Source of the DNA: Leeia oryzae DSM 17879
GTDB lineage: Bacteria; Pseudomonadota; Gammaproteobacteria; Burkholderiales; Leeiaceae
DNA length: 64,000 nucleotides
Direction: 5' to 3'
NCBI RefSeq assembly: GCF_000376945.1
Contig: NZ_AQXU01000024.1
Span: forward strand, 248,001 to 312,000
In this document: in pieces, positions 9,310 through 17,757 of the stretch
How positions within the stretch are numbered: the stretch's first letter is position 1
How the letters are laid out: the number at the start of each line of letters is the position of its first letter
Made by a program: the position numbers and the translations under genes
Notes under the pieces: generated by a model
The model's input: the letters and a program-made list of their open reading frames with translations, nothing else
The model's database searches: none
Told to the model about the DNA's origin: nothing

Positions 9310-9313
9310 GGCC

Positions 9314-10201
9314 ATGGCTGACCTGACGGATGAAACACCTTCTGCGCTGTTTCAGCTGGTGCTGATTACCGGTTTGTCCGGGTCTGGCAAGAGTGTGGCC
9401 TTGGCGGTGCTGGAAGATTCGGGTTATTACTGTGTGGATAATCTGCCGGCTCACTTTCTTCCCCAGATGGCAGAATTTCTGTCTGCGCAAGGCTACCGTA
9501 AAGCAGCCATCAGCATTGATGTGCGTAGCAGCCAGAGTGTGTCTTCACTTCCTAATTATCTGCATGCCTTCCTGGTGGCAGGTCTGGATGTACGACTTCT
9601 GTTTCTGGAATCCAGAACGGATGTCCTCGTCAAACGTTTTTCCGAAACCCGGCGCAAGCATCCACTATCGGAAGGACAAAGAACCGTCGCCGAGTGTATT
9701 GAGCTTGAGCGTGAGCAACTGGCAGAAGTGGTGGATGATGCCCACCGGATTGATACCAGCGACATGCTGGCCAACCAGCTCAGAAGCTGGGTCAAGCTGG
9801 TGGTCGGGGTTGAACAGAATCAGATGACGTTGATTTTCCAGTCTTTTGGCTTTAAGCACGGTTTGCCGCTGGATGCCGATCTGGTCTTTGATGCCAGAGC
9901 CCTGCCAAACCCGCATTATGATCCCTTGCTACGCCCGCTGACGGGCAAGGATGCACCGGTGGCCGAATTTCTGCAGCAGGCTCCTGCCGTGGGCAGCATG
10001 CTGGACGACATCCAGCAGCTGGTGGCCAAGTGGCTGCCTGCCTATGTTGAAGAAAACCGGAGTTATCTGACGGTCGCGGTTGGCTGTACGGGTGGACAGC
10101 ATCGGTCGGTGTATCTGGTAGAGTCCCTCGCTGCCTATTTCAGTCAACATCAACCCGTTCTGGTGCGACACCGTGAGCTGCATGACAGCCGAACGCTTTA
10201 G
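9314..10201 (+). CDS. rapZ: RNase adapter / nucleotide-binding protein RapZ (YvcJ family)
   Basis: P-loop protein. In Escherichia coli it senses glucosamine 6-phosphate and hands the small RNA GlmZ to RNase E; the role in Betaproteobacteria is less certain. I chose the ATG at 9314, four bases past the hprK stop, giving 295 residues. An upstream GTG-type start would overlap hprK by 60 bases. The Walker A GLSGSGKS is at about residues 20-27. The C-terminal signature GCTGGQHRSVY, part of the conserved RNA-binding domain, is present near residue 255. No GlmZ/GlmY-like RNA was recognised here. Confidence 0.94.
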   Translation: MADLTDETPSALFQLVLITGLSGSGKSVALAVLEDSGYYCVDNLPAHFLPQMAEFLSAQGYRKAAISIDVRSSQSVSSLPNYLHAFLVAGLDVRLLFLESRTDVLVKRFSETRRKHPLSEGQRTVAECIELEREQLAEVVDDAHRIDTSDMLANQLRSWVKLVVGVEQNQMTLIFQSFGFKHGLPLDADLVFDARALPNPHYDPLLRPLTGKDAPVAEFLQQAPAVGSMLDDIQQLVAKWLPAYVEENRSYLTVAVGCTGGQHRSVYLVESLAAYFSQHQPVLVRHRELHDSRTL

Positions 10202-10811
10202 ACTCGACAGGCGGTTCCTGATTGGCGTTCTATCGTTCTGGATGCTGAGCTCGAGTATATGCGCTGCCGCCAGCTGGCTGTCCGTGGGTAATCTGGCGGA
10301 TGGAAATACTCATTCTTACGATGCAACCAAACTGAATTTCGAGCCGGATGAAGTAACCTACTGGCGCCGTATCGTGTTTACCACGCCGGTCGAGATCGCC
10401 AAGGGGCGCGTCGTGCTGGGGCTTTACCGTGAGCGGATCAATTGCAAATCGCATACACTGCTGTTGCTGGACTGGCTGCTGTATGATGCCCAGAATAAGC
10501 TGCTCGAGCGGGCGAGCCAGACGGATACGGATGCCAAGGCGATTGTCCCGGATACCATTGGGGATGCCTTTGCCAGCAAGTTATGTCCGCTGGTGCCGGT
10601 GATGCCTGTTCCCGTACCTGTCGATAATGCGGTGGCTTCTGCACCGGCTGCCAAGTCCAATAAACCACTGGTACCGGCGACGCCAGCCAAGCCTGCACAA
10701 CCGGTGGCTCCGACTGTCCCGGCCAGTACCGCAGCGACGACAACCCCTTCTTCAAACCCTGATGATCAAATGATTGTGATCCCTGGCAATGGCGAACCCC
10801 AAAAGCAGTAA
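10182..10811 (+). CDS. Exported protein, surface-adhesin E-like domain, Pro/Ala-rich tail
   Basis: Function unknown. The 209-residue product has an N-terminal signal sequence (about residues 12-33, LIGVLSFWMLSSSICAAA). A small globular domain with the pattern W-S-V-G-N-L-A-D-G, a central YWRRIVF and RINCKSH follows, resembling the surface-adhesin protein E family seen in Betaproteobacteria. The last 70 residues are Pro/Ala/Val-rich and low in complexity. The start overlaps the rapZ end by 20 bases and its end overlaps ubiX by 23 bases, so it is co-translated with both. The adhesin name comes from the family and is not evidence of adhesion here. Confidence 0.7.
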   Translation: MTAERFRLDRRFLIGVLSFWMLSSSICAAASWLSVGNLADGNTHSYDATKLNFEPDEVTYWRRIVFTTPVEIAKGRVVLGLYRERINCKSHTLLLLDWLLYDAQNKLLERASQTDTDAKAIVPDTIGDAFASKLCPLVPVMPVPVPVDNAVASAPAAKSNKPLVPATPAKPAQPVAPTVPASTAATTTPSSNPDDQMIVIPGNGEPQKQ

Positions 10812-11439
10812 TCATTCCAAGCGCTATACCGTCTGTGTTGCTCTGACTGGAGCTTCCGGTATGCCATATGCTCTCCGGTTGATCGAGTGCCTGGCACAGG
10901 CTGGCGTACGGCAGTTTGTGCTGACATCACAAGCGGCCCAAGTGGTATTGAAGCAAGAGTTGCCAGCACTGGAGATTCCCGCTCGGGCAGGTGAATTTCA
11001 AACCTGGTTGCAGCAGCGTTTTGCCATTACGGAAGATGATCTGTACGTCTTCGGACGTGAAGAGTGGTTTGCCCCAGTGGCCAGCGGTTCCAACCCGGCA
11101 GATGCCATGGTGGTGTGCCCTTGCAGCATGGGCTCACTGGCGGCCATCGCCCATGGCATGAGCGACAATCTGATTGAGCGTGCGGCAGACGTGATGCTCA
11201 AAGAGCAGCGCAAACTGATTCTGGTACCGAGAGAAATGCCATTTTCCGTGATTCATCTGGAAAACATGCTGACCCTTGCCAGGCAAGGGGTGGTGATCAT
11301 GCCGCCGTCACCCGGATTTTACCATCATCCGGCGTCAGTCGAGGACATGGTGGATTTTGTGGTGGCACGCGTACTGGACCATTTGCAGGTCGAGCACCGT
11401 ATCATTCAGCGCTGGGGCGATGATCGGACCGGTGCTTAA
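10789..11439 (+). CDS. ubiX: Flavin prenyltransferase UbiX
   Basis: Makes prenylated FMN, the cofactor of the UbiD decarboxylase in ubiquinone synthesis. The 216 residues carry the flavoprotein start VALTGASGMPYALRL, the region VVCPCSMGSLAAIAHG, and the PREMPFSVIHLENM stretch that binds dimethylallyl phosphate. The ATG at 10789 lies inside the preceding gene. A slightly longer length than the common 190-200 reflects a small insertion near residues 65-85. It converges with the flagellar gene block. UbiD is not in the window. Confidence 0.92.
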   Translation: MANPKSSNHSKRYTVCVALTGASGMPYALRLIECLAQAGVRQFVLTSQAAQVVLKQELPALEIPARAGEFQTWLQQRFAITEDDLYVFGREEWFAPVASGSNPADAMVVCPCSMGSLAAIAHGMSDNLIERAADVMLKEQRKLILVPREMPFSVIHLENMLTLARQGVVIMPPSPGFYHHPASVEDMVDFVVARVLDHLQVEHRIIQRWGDDRTGA

Positions 11440-11480
11440 AAGGCGGTTTTGATGCTAGTTGCCGTTCATCAAGAAGAGCA

Positions 11481-12227
11481 TCAATTGAGATAGCCGCGTA
11501 CTTTGGCTTCGATGATCCTTGGATTCTCGCCATTGGCAATGGCAATCAACCCTTCAATAAACATCTCGCGCCGGGTAATGTCTTCCTGGACGATACTTTT
11601 GAGCTTGTTGGCAACCGGCAGGAAAAACAGGTTGGCCGAGCCAACCCCATAGATGGTTGCGACAAACGCAACGGCAATCCCGGCCCCAAGCTTGGACGGG
11701 TCAGACAAATTCTCCATCACGTGAATCAGGCCTAATACGGCGCCCAGAATGCCGATGGTGGGAGAATAGCCGCCGGCAGCCTCCCACACCTTGGCGGCTT
11801 TCTTGGTTCTCTCTTCATAGACCGCTATATCAATCCACAAGGCGGAACGCAATACATTGGGTTCTACGCCATCAACCAGCATCTGGATACCCTTTTTCAT
11901 GAAGGGATCATCCTGGTCTTCCATCACGGGTTCCAGGGCCAGCAAACCGCCGCGGCGAGCGAGGTGACTCCAGCTGACCAGGTCTGCTGCCATCTTGTGA
12001 AAGTCATTCAACGGCGGGCGGAAAACCCACTTGAGCATTTTGACGCCACGCAGAAAAACGGGCAAAGAATGCTGCAACATGATCGCACCCAGCGTTCCGC
12101 CAATGACGATCATGAACGCGGTTAACTGTATCAGCGACCCGAGGTTGCCGCCTTCAAGGAATTGCCCACCCAGAATGGCGATAAGCGCAAGCGAAATACC
12201 GGTCAGGCTAATATAGTCGAATTTCAT
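11481..12227 (-). CDS. Flagellar stator protein, MotA family (MotC-like)
   Basis: Inner-membrane proton-channel subunit of a flagellar stator. The 248 residues show four predicted membrane helices. The first pair (about 5-25 and 33-52, with IVIGGTLGA) and the last pair (about 155-205, with GYSPTIGILGAVLGLIHVMENL) match the MotA/PomA family. The cytoplasmic loop between them carries the charged region that contacts FliG. It is the last gene of the minus-strand flagellar run, 11 bases after fliA. The usual partner, a MotB/MotD peptidoglycan-binding subunit, should follow but does not: the next gene is convergent ubiX. Length and position resemble Pseudomonas MotC more than MotA. Confidence 0.88.
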   Translation of the reverse strand: MKFDYISLTGISLALIAILGGQFLEGGNLGSLIQLTAFMIVIGGTLGAIMLQHSLPVFLRGVKMLKWVFRPPLNDFHKMAADLVSWSHLARRGGLLALEPVMEDQDDPFMKKGIQMLVDGVEPNVLRSALWIDIAVYEERTKKAAKVWEAAGGYSPTIGILGAVLGLIHVMENLSDPSKLGAGIAVAFVATIYGVGSANLFFLPVANKLKSIVQEDITRREMFIEGLIAIANGENPRIIEAKVRGYLN

Positions 12228-12238
12228 GGGCTGTCGTC

Positions 12239-12970
12239 TTAGTTGGTTTGTTTATCTGCTATCCAGTCCGTCAGGTGGCTGCGCAAACGGCTGATGGCCT
12301 GTGTGTGCAGCTGGCTGACACGTGATTCACTCACGCTGAGTACTTCGCCTATTTCTTTCAGATTCAACTCTTGCTCATAGTATAGCCCCATCAACAACTG
12401 CTCCCGCTCAGGCAGTGCCTTGATGGCATTGACCAGCACTTGCCGGAAATGCTGCTTTTCCAGCAGCAGGTGTGGGTTGGCTTCCGTATCCGGCAGCAAC
12501 ACATCCAGCAGGTGATGATCGTCATCATCGCCAAAATCGTCCAGATAAATCAGTTGATGCCCGCGGCCATCATCTATGGTTTTCTGCAGGTCTTCCAGTG
12601 GCAGGCCCATATGGCGGGCAATTTCATTTTCTGTGGCTGCGCGTCCTAACTGGTGTTCCAGCTTGTGCATGGCCTGCTCAACTTCTTTGAGCTGTTTCCG
12701 GACCTGGCGTGGCAGCCAGTCCTGTCCCCTCAGTTCATCCAGCATGGCACCTCGAATGCGCTGAGACGCAAACGTCTCAAATAACACCCCTTGCTGCTCA
12801 TCATAATGCTGCGCAGCCTCCATCAGACCCAGCATGCCTACCTGGATCAGGTCGTCTACTTCGATATTCGGCGGCAAGCGCATCATCAGGTGATGCGCAA
12901 TCCGCTTGACCAGTGCAGCATGCTGATCAACTCGTTCAATCAAACGTTGTCTAGGGTCTGGCTTGTACAT
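12239..12970 (-). CDS. fliA: Flagellar sigma factor FliA (sigma-28)
   Basis: Sigma factor for late flagellar genes such as flagellin. The 243 residues contain region 2 (VDDLIQVGMLGLMEAAQ, ETFASQRIRGAMLDELR) and a region 4 helix-turn-helix near the end (LKEIGEVLSVSESRVSQLH). It lies between flhG (38 bases upstream) and the motA-like gene. Its activity is normally held by the anti-sigma factor FlgM, which is not in this window. Confidence 0.95.
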   Translation of the reverse strand: MYKPDPRQRLIERVDQHAALVKRIAHHLMMRLPPNIEVDDLIQVGMLGLMEAAQHYDEQQGVLFETFASQRIRGAMLDELRGQDWLPRQVRKQLKEVEQAMHKLEHQLGRAATENEIARHMGLPLEDLQKTIDDGRGHQLIYLDDFGDDDDHHLLDVLLPDTEANPHLLLEKQHFRQVLVNAIKALPEREQLLMGLYYEQELNLKEIGEVLSVSESRVSQLHTQAISRLRSHLTDWIADKQTN

Positions 12971-13008
12971 TCAACCCTCTACGTGATGGGATAACAGCTG
13001 GTTCGGCA

Positions 13009-13902
13009 TTATTGTAATACCGGGGGAACAAATGCTCTACAGCTGGCAATCAACCGGTGCATGAATGCACTCGGCGTTGTACTGGCGGAAGAGGCTGGGG
13101 CAAGACGGGTCAGTGCTTCTGCCAGTTGCAGGCATGCCTGGCTGGCTTCTGCATCCGTAAACGCCGGAATCAGGGGATGCAGTAAATGGTTGGCCCGGTG
13201 CAATTTCTCATCTTCTGGTACAAAACCCAACATCCTCACGTCGGCATCCGTAAATTTGCGTGCTACTTGCGCAATACGGTTGAACAGCTTCTGTGCAGAA
13301 GGGTAGTCCTTCATGCGGTTGACCAGTAACCAAAAGTCCCGCTTGGCAAAATGCTGGGACAGCAGCTTGATGAAAGTATAAGCATCGGTGATGGCCTCTG
13401 CACGGTCGGCCAGCACAATGATCCGTTCTTCCGTGACCAATGCCATGCTCGGCTGGTCCGGGCTGGTGAGTGGTCTGGCATCTACCAGCAGAAAATCGAT
13501 ATCTTCGCTCAGTTCGGCGAAATCATCCGTCAATCGTCGTTCTGCTTCTTCAGACAACATGGCCAGTGCGGATGCTGGCGTGGCAAACGGCAGTACCAGC
13601 AAATCAGGCTGTGCTTCCAGTACCAGACTGGATAGAGGTTGTTGTCCATTCAGGACGGCCGAGATTCCGTACCGGGGATAGAGTCCCAGCCGGGCTGTCA
13701 CATTACTGGAGCCGGCAAACTCATCCAGAATCAGCACGCGTTTGCCGAGCGCCGTCAACGCGGCCCCCAGGTTGACAACCAGACTGGTCTTGCCAACCCT
13801 GCCGCGTCCGCCTACAAAGCCGATGCTTCTCATCTGGCGCTGGTCAAACAGGCGGCGGAGGCCACTGGCCTGGTCGTTACGTGACGAATTGAACGGTTCC
13901 AT
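13009..13902 (-). CDS. flhG: FlhG/FleN-like MinD/ParA ATPase with altered Walker motifs
   Basis: MinD-like protein that normally limits flagellar number and works with FlhF at the pole. The 297 residues have a ParA fold, but the deviant Walker A reads GGRGRVGKTS, where canonical members have KGGxGKT: the signature lysine is replaced by Arg and a Gly by Arg. The next conserved Asp pair, normally D-x-D-x-G, reads DEFAG, so the second Asp is missing. Nucleotide-dependent dimerisation may therefore work differently. I recall similar drift in betaproteobacterial homologues but cannot confirm it here. It starts 10 bases before the flhF stop, overlapping nothing essential. Confidence 0.82.
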   Translation of the reverse strand: MEPFNSSRNDQASGLRRLFDQRQMRSIGFVGGRGRVGKTSLVVNLGAALTALGKRVLILDEFAGSSNVTARLGLYPRYGISAVLNGQQPLSSLVLEAQPDLLVLPFATPASALAMLSEEAERRLTDDFAELSEDIDFLLVDARPLTSPDQPSMALVTEERIIVLADRAEAITDAYTFIKLLSQHFAKRDFWLLVNRMKDYPSAQKLFNRIAQVARKFTDADVRMLGFVPEDEKLHRANHLLHPLIPAFTDAEASQACLQLAEALTRLAPASSASTTPSAFMHRLIASCRAFVPPVLQ

Positions 13903-13912
13903 CGCCGGCTAC

Positions 13913-15484
13913 CTATTTGCGGTTGGAACGTAATACGGAGGCGCTGCTTTGCGGGTCCCGGTTGGTTCTTCTGACACTCGGGCTGACTGCCTCAGGTTGC
14001 TGAGAGGCGGGCTGGGCAGCCATGAACAGGGGGAACTCGTCCTGCTGCAAGGTGAAGGTATCCGAATCGGCCTGATTCTTAAAGGCCCGGTCAATCAGGT
14101 AAAGCGGGTTAGCCAGATGCAAGTCTTCCGGTACGCGCTGCCCATTGGTGACGTAACATAGCGTCAACCGGTGTCTTAACATGGCGTCCAGCCCTGCGCC
14201 AAGGCTGGTGGCTTCGTCAATTTTTGTCAGGATGCAATGCGTCAGGGTTTGTCTTGCATGCCCGATATAACGCTTTACTACGTCATCCAGCGTGCTGGCT
14301 TGCGTATTGGCGGCGAGCAACAGAATACGTGCAATGGGGACTCCGCGTCCGCCCAGCATGCTGGCCTGTTCGATGACGCGCTGATCCCGCTGGCTCATCC
14401 CCACTGTATCAATCAGGACCAATCGCTTGGAAGCCAGGTCGGCCAGGGTGAGTTGCAGATCGTCTTCATCTTTGACCGAGTACACGGGGACGTTCAGTAT
14501 CTTGCCGTAAATCCTCAACTGGTCATGTGCACCGATCCGGTAGCTATCGGTTGAAATCAGTGCAACCTGTTCCGGGCCGTACCGCAAGGTATAACGTGCT
14601 GCCAGTTTGGCAACCGTGGTGGTTTTGCCGACGCCGGTCGGACCCACCAGGGCGAATACGCCGCCCCGGTCGATGATTTCATTGTCCGGTGTCGTGGATT
14701 TCAGATTATGTAGCAGGGCATTGCGGACCCATTTGAAGCCTTGATCTGGCGTCTGGTTGTCCGGCATCTTGTCGAGCACTTCACGTGACAAGCGCGGACT
14801 AAAGCCTGCGGCCAGCAACTGCCTGAGAATTTCCAGGCGCTCCGGATGATGCTGGGTCAGATCACCCCAGGCAAATCCGGCCAACTGGCTTTCCACCAGT
14901 GCACGCAACATTTTGACTTCTTGCAAAATGGCTTCTGAGGCGGCGTTGCTTTGGGCGCTGGCTGTCGCTTGTGTCATGGCAGGCGCAGGAGGCTCAACCG
15001 CTGCTTCTTCAAACAGTTCTGGTGCCACATATCGCGTGCCATTCGGGCGCAGTGGCGGCGTTTCTGCATAGGTGGCCTGCCGCTGCGAATGCCCATTGGC
15101 GGGTGAGGCAGATGGCTTGTGTGGCGTATGGCTGATCAGGAACGGTTCGTCTTCGACCGTTGGCCTTGGTTGCTGCCCGCGTGGTCTGGTGACTTGAGGC
15201 CATTCCGGTTGCGGAAAAGCGGATTCCGGTTCTTGTCCGTCAGGGGCGTAGACATGTGCCAGACGGCTACTCATGGCATTCTGCTGAGGGGCAGGCTGGT
15301 GCTGGCTGATGGAGGCCGGCTGATTGGTCAGCATGGCAACATCGGTATCTGCCACTGCCATGATTTCAATACCGCCGCCAGCTATTTGACGGTTTGAAAG
15401 AATGAGTGCATCCGGGCCAAGTGCGTCACGAACCTGGCGAAGTGCTTCTCTTGTATTGTTGCCGTAGAATTTTTTAACCACCAT
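13913..15484 (-). CDS. flhF: Flagellar biosynthesis GTPase FlhF
   Basis: SRP-family GTPase that marks the cell pole for flagellar assembly. The 523 residues begin MVVKKFYGNNTREALRQVR, the conserved FlhF opening (basic B domain). A long Pro/Gln-rich linker occupies about residues 65-190. An NG domain follows with P-loop GPTGVGKTTTVAKLAARY near residue 280, the DTVG motif, and LTKIDEA for guanine recognition. The C-terminal 40 residues are low complexity. With FlhG it suggests polar flagella. The linker is longer than in many homologues. Confidence 0.94.
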   Translation of the reverse strand: MVVKKFYGNNTREALRQVRDALGPDALILSNRQIAGGGIEIMAVADTDVAMLTNQPASISQHQPAPQQNAMSSRLAHVYAPDGQEPESAFPQPEWPQVTRPRGQQPRPTVEDEPFLISHTPHKPSASPANGHSQRQATYAETPPLRPNGTRYVAPELFEEAAVEPPAPAMTQATASAQSNAASEAILQEVKMLRALVESQLAGFAWGDLTQHHPERLEILRQLLAAGFSPRLSREVLDKMPDNQTPDQGFKWVRNALLHNLKSTTPDNEIIDRGGVFALVGPTGVGKTTTVAKLAARYTLRYGPEQVALISTDSYRIGAHDQLRIYGKILNVPVYSVKDEDDLQLTLADLASKRLVLIDTVGMSQRDQRVIEQASMLGGRGVPIARILLLAANTQASTLDDVVKRYIGHARQTLTHCILTKIDEATSLGAGLDAMLRHRLTLCYVTNGQRVPEDLHLANPLYLIDRAFKNQADSDTFTLQQDEFPLFMAAQPASQQPEAVSPSVRRTNRDPQSSASVLRSNRK

Positions 15485-15562
15485 AACCCGAACTGTAGCT
15501 GATGATTGCTTGTACAGGAAGTGCTTCTAGGGGGGCTAATATGGAAAAGTCATGTAAATTGA

Positions 15563-17641
15563 TCATCCGTTACGGCCTCCTATTACCCCAACCACCTGAA
15601 TAGAGCGTGTATCCGGAATTTCTGCATGTGCCAGGATCCGCAATTGCGGAATGGCCCGACGAAGAAAACGTGACAAAATGGTCCTTAGCGGGCCGGGCAC
15701 CATCAGTACCGAAGGCTGACCCTGCTGCTCACGCTGCTGGACAATCTGAGAGGCTTGATGCAGCAGGTTTTCTGCCAGGCTAGGTTCAAAACCGGCACCT
15801 TCACCCCCTTTGGTTTGCGTCGCCTGCAACAGGATATTCTCCAGATTGGGGTCCAGCGCCAGTACGGGGAGTGCATCGCTCTCCTTGATGCCAAATCCCT
15901 GATAGGCTTGATGAACGATCGCACGACCAAGTGTTACCCGCACGTGGCTGATCAGCTCGTCAATATCCTGAATCTTGGGTACCCATTCGGCCAGTGTTTC
16001 CAGAATGGTGCGCATGTCACGGATATGAACATCTTCAGACAGCAAGCCTTGCAGAACCCGATGCAGAATACCGATCGGGATGACTTTGGGAACCAGGTCT
16101 TCGACCAGTTTCGGGTATTCCTTGCCGACGTGCTCCAGTAATTGCTGGACTTCTTCCCTGCCAAGCAGTTCGGCGGCATGGCTCTGGATGATATTGGAGA
16201 GATGGGTGCCAATCACCGTGCTGGTATCCACCACGGTATAGCCGAGTGACTGTGCTTCTTCTTTGCGACTGGCCTCAATCCAGATGGCCGGCAACCCGAA
16301 CGCAGGATCTTTGGTGGGTGTTCCGGGCAAGGGGCCTTGAACTCGCCCCGGATTAATGGCCAGGAACATGCCTGTATAGGCTTCACCTTCTGCAATATCC
16401 ACGCCTTTCAAAGCCAGGCGATACGTATTGGGCTTGAGTTCCAGATTGTCTCGGATATGAACGGCAGGCACCAGAAAGCCGATATCCTGTGCGATTTTCT
16501 TGCGAATCCCCCGGATGCGTCGCAGTAGTTCGCCATCCTGGTTACGGTCAACCAGCGCAATCAGCCGGTAACCGACTTCCAGTCCGATCATGTCGACGGG
16601 TTGTACATCTGCCCAGCTGACTTCCGGCGCTGCTGCGGCGGGTGCTGGTTGCAGGGCTGCAGTTTCCTGCTGAGTGGCCGCTTCCTTGGTCCGTTTGTCC
16701 AGATTGTAACCAATGGCGGCTATCATGCCTGCGAATAGCAGAAAGGCAAGGTGGGGCATGTTGGGAATCACGCCAAACAGTGCCAGCAGACCGGCCGTGA
16801 TGTACATGATCTGACCACGGCGGAATAGCTGCCCCACCATCTGGGTGGAAATGTCTTCATTGGTATCCACCCGGGTCACGACAATGCCGGCCGCGGTAGA
16901 AATGATCAGCGCCGGGATCTGGGCAACAAGACCATCACCAATCGTTAGCAACGTATAGGTTTTGGCCGCGTCCGCAAAACCGAGATCATGCTGCAGCATG
17001 CCCACAAACAGGCCGCCAATCACGTTCAGCAGCATGATGATGATACCGGCAACGGCATCCCCGCGGACGAACTTGGAAGCACCATCCATGGAGCCAAAAA
17101 ATTCTGCTTCCTGCGCGATGGTCATCCGGCGTTTGCGTGCTTCTTCTTCGCCGATTAGCCCCGCGTTGAGGTCGGCATCGATGGCCATCTGTTTACCGGG
17201 CATGGCATCCAGAGTGAAACGTGCGCTCACCTCGGCAATACGGCCGGCACCTTTGGTAATCACCGCAAAGTTGATCACGATCAGGATGATGAACACCAGA
17301 ATACCGATGGCGTAATTACCGCCCACCAGAAAGTGGCCGAAGGCTTCAATCACCTTGCCCGCCGCGTCTGGTCCCGTGTGGCCTTGCAGCAGCACGACCC
17401 GCGTCGAAGCAACGTTCAGTGATAGTCGAAGCAGGGTGGTAAGCAGCAAAACAGTCGGGAATGCAGAAAATTCAAGCGGCTTGAGTGTATAGAGTGACAC
17501 CAGCAGCACAATAATGGACAGTGCAATATTGAACGTAAAGAAGAAGTCCAGCAAAAGCGCAGGCAATGGCAAAATCATCATGGTGAGCATCATGATGATT
17601 AATACTGGGCCGGCGAGTTTACTTAGGCTGAACTTTGGCAT
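15563..17641 (-). CDS. flhA: Flagellar type III export gate protein FlhA
   Basis: Largest membrane protein of the flagellar export gate. Eight membrane helices fill the first 320 residues, with the cytoplasmic FHIPEP-type loop visible in AEVSARFTLDAMPGKQMAIDADLNAG. A cytosolic export-chaperone docking domain follows from about residue 350. I prefer the ATG at 17641 (MPKFSLSKLAG, 692 residues). A GTG seven codons upstream at 17662 is also possible, and neither has a strong ribosome site. It lies downstream of flhB (about 100 bases) and upstream of flhF. Confidence 0.95.
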   Translation of the reverse strand: MPKFSLSKLAGPVLIIMMLTMMILPLPALLLDFFFTFNIALSIIVLLVSLYTLKPLEFSAFPTVLLLTTLLRLSLNVASTRVVLLQGHTGPDAAGKVIEAFGHFLVGGNYAIGILVFIILIVINFAVITKGAGRIAEVSARFTLDAMPGKQMAIDADLNAGLIGEEEARKRRMTIAQEAEFFGSMDGASKFVRGDAVAGIIIMLLNVIGGLFVGMLQHDLGFADAAKTYTLLTIGDGLVAQIPALIISTAAGIVVTRVDTNEDISTQMVGQLFRRGQIMYITAGLLALFGVIPNMPHLAFLLFAGMIAAIGYNLDKRTKEAATQQETAALQPAPAAAAPEVSWADVQPVDMIGLEVGYRLIALVDRNQDGELLRRIRGIRKKIAQDIGFLVPAVHIRDNLELKPNTYRLALKGVDIAEGEAYTGMFLAINPGRVQGPLPGTPTKDPAFGLPAIWIEASRKEEAQSLGYTVVDTSTVIGTHLSNIIQSHAAELLGREEVQQLLEHVGKEYPKLVEDLVPKVIPIGILHRVLQGLLSEDVHIRDMRTILETLAEWVPKIQDIDELISHVRVTLGRAIVHQAYQGFGIKESDALPVLALDPNLENILLQATQTKGGEGAGFEPSLAENLLHQASQIVQQREQQGQPSVLMVPGPLRTILSRFLRRAIPQLRILAHAEIPDTRSIQVVGVIGGRNG

Positions 17642-17757
17642 ATCCGTTATCTGGGTTGGCACTTAGGCGTACTTAACATGAGATTGTAACGGAATATTCC
17701 GGACATACGGCAAACTGTTGGAATTTTTGTGTTGCAAATACGGGTTTCATCCAGCCT

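Noticed and set aside
11449-11484. TTGATGCT/AGCATCAA hairpin between ubiX and the motA-like gene
   Set aside because: The 8-bp arms are exact but the loop is 20 bases and no T-run follows on either strand.
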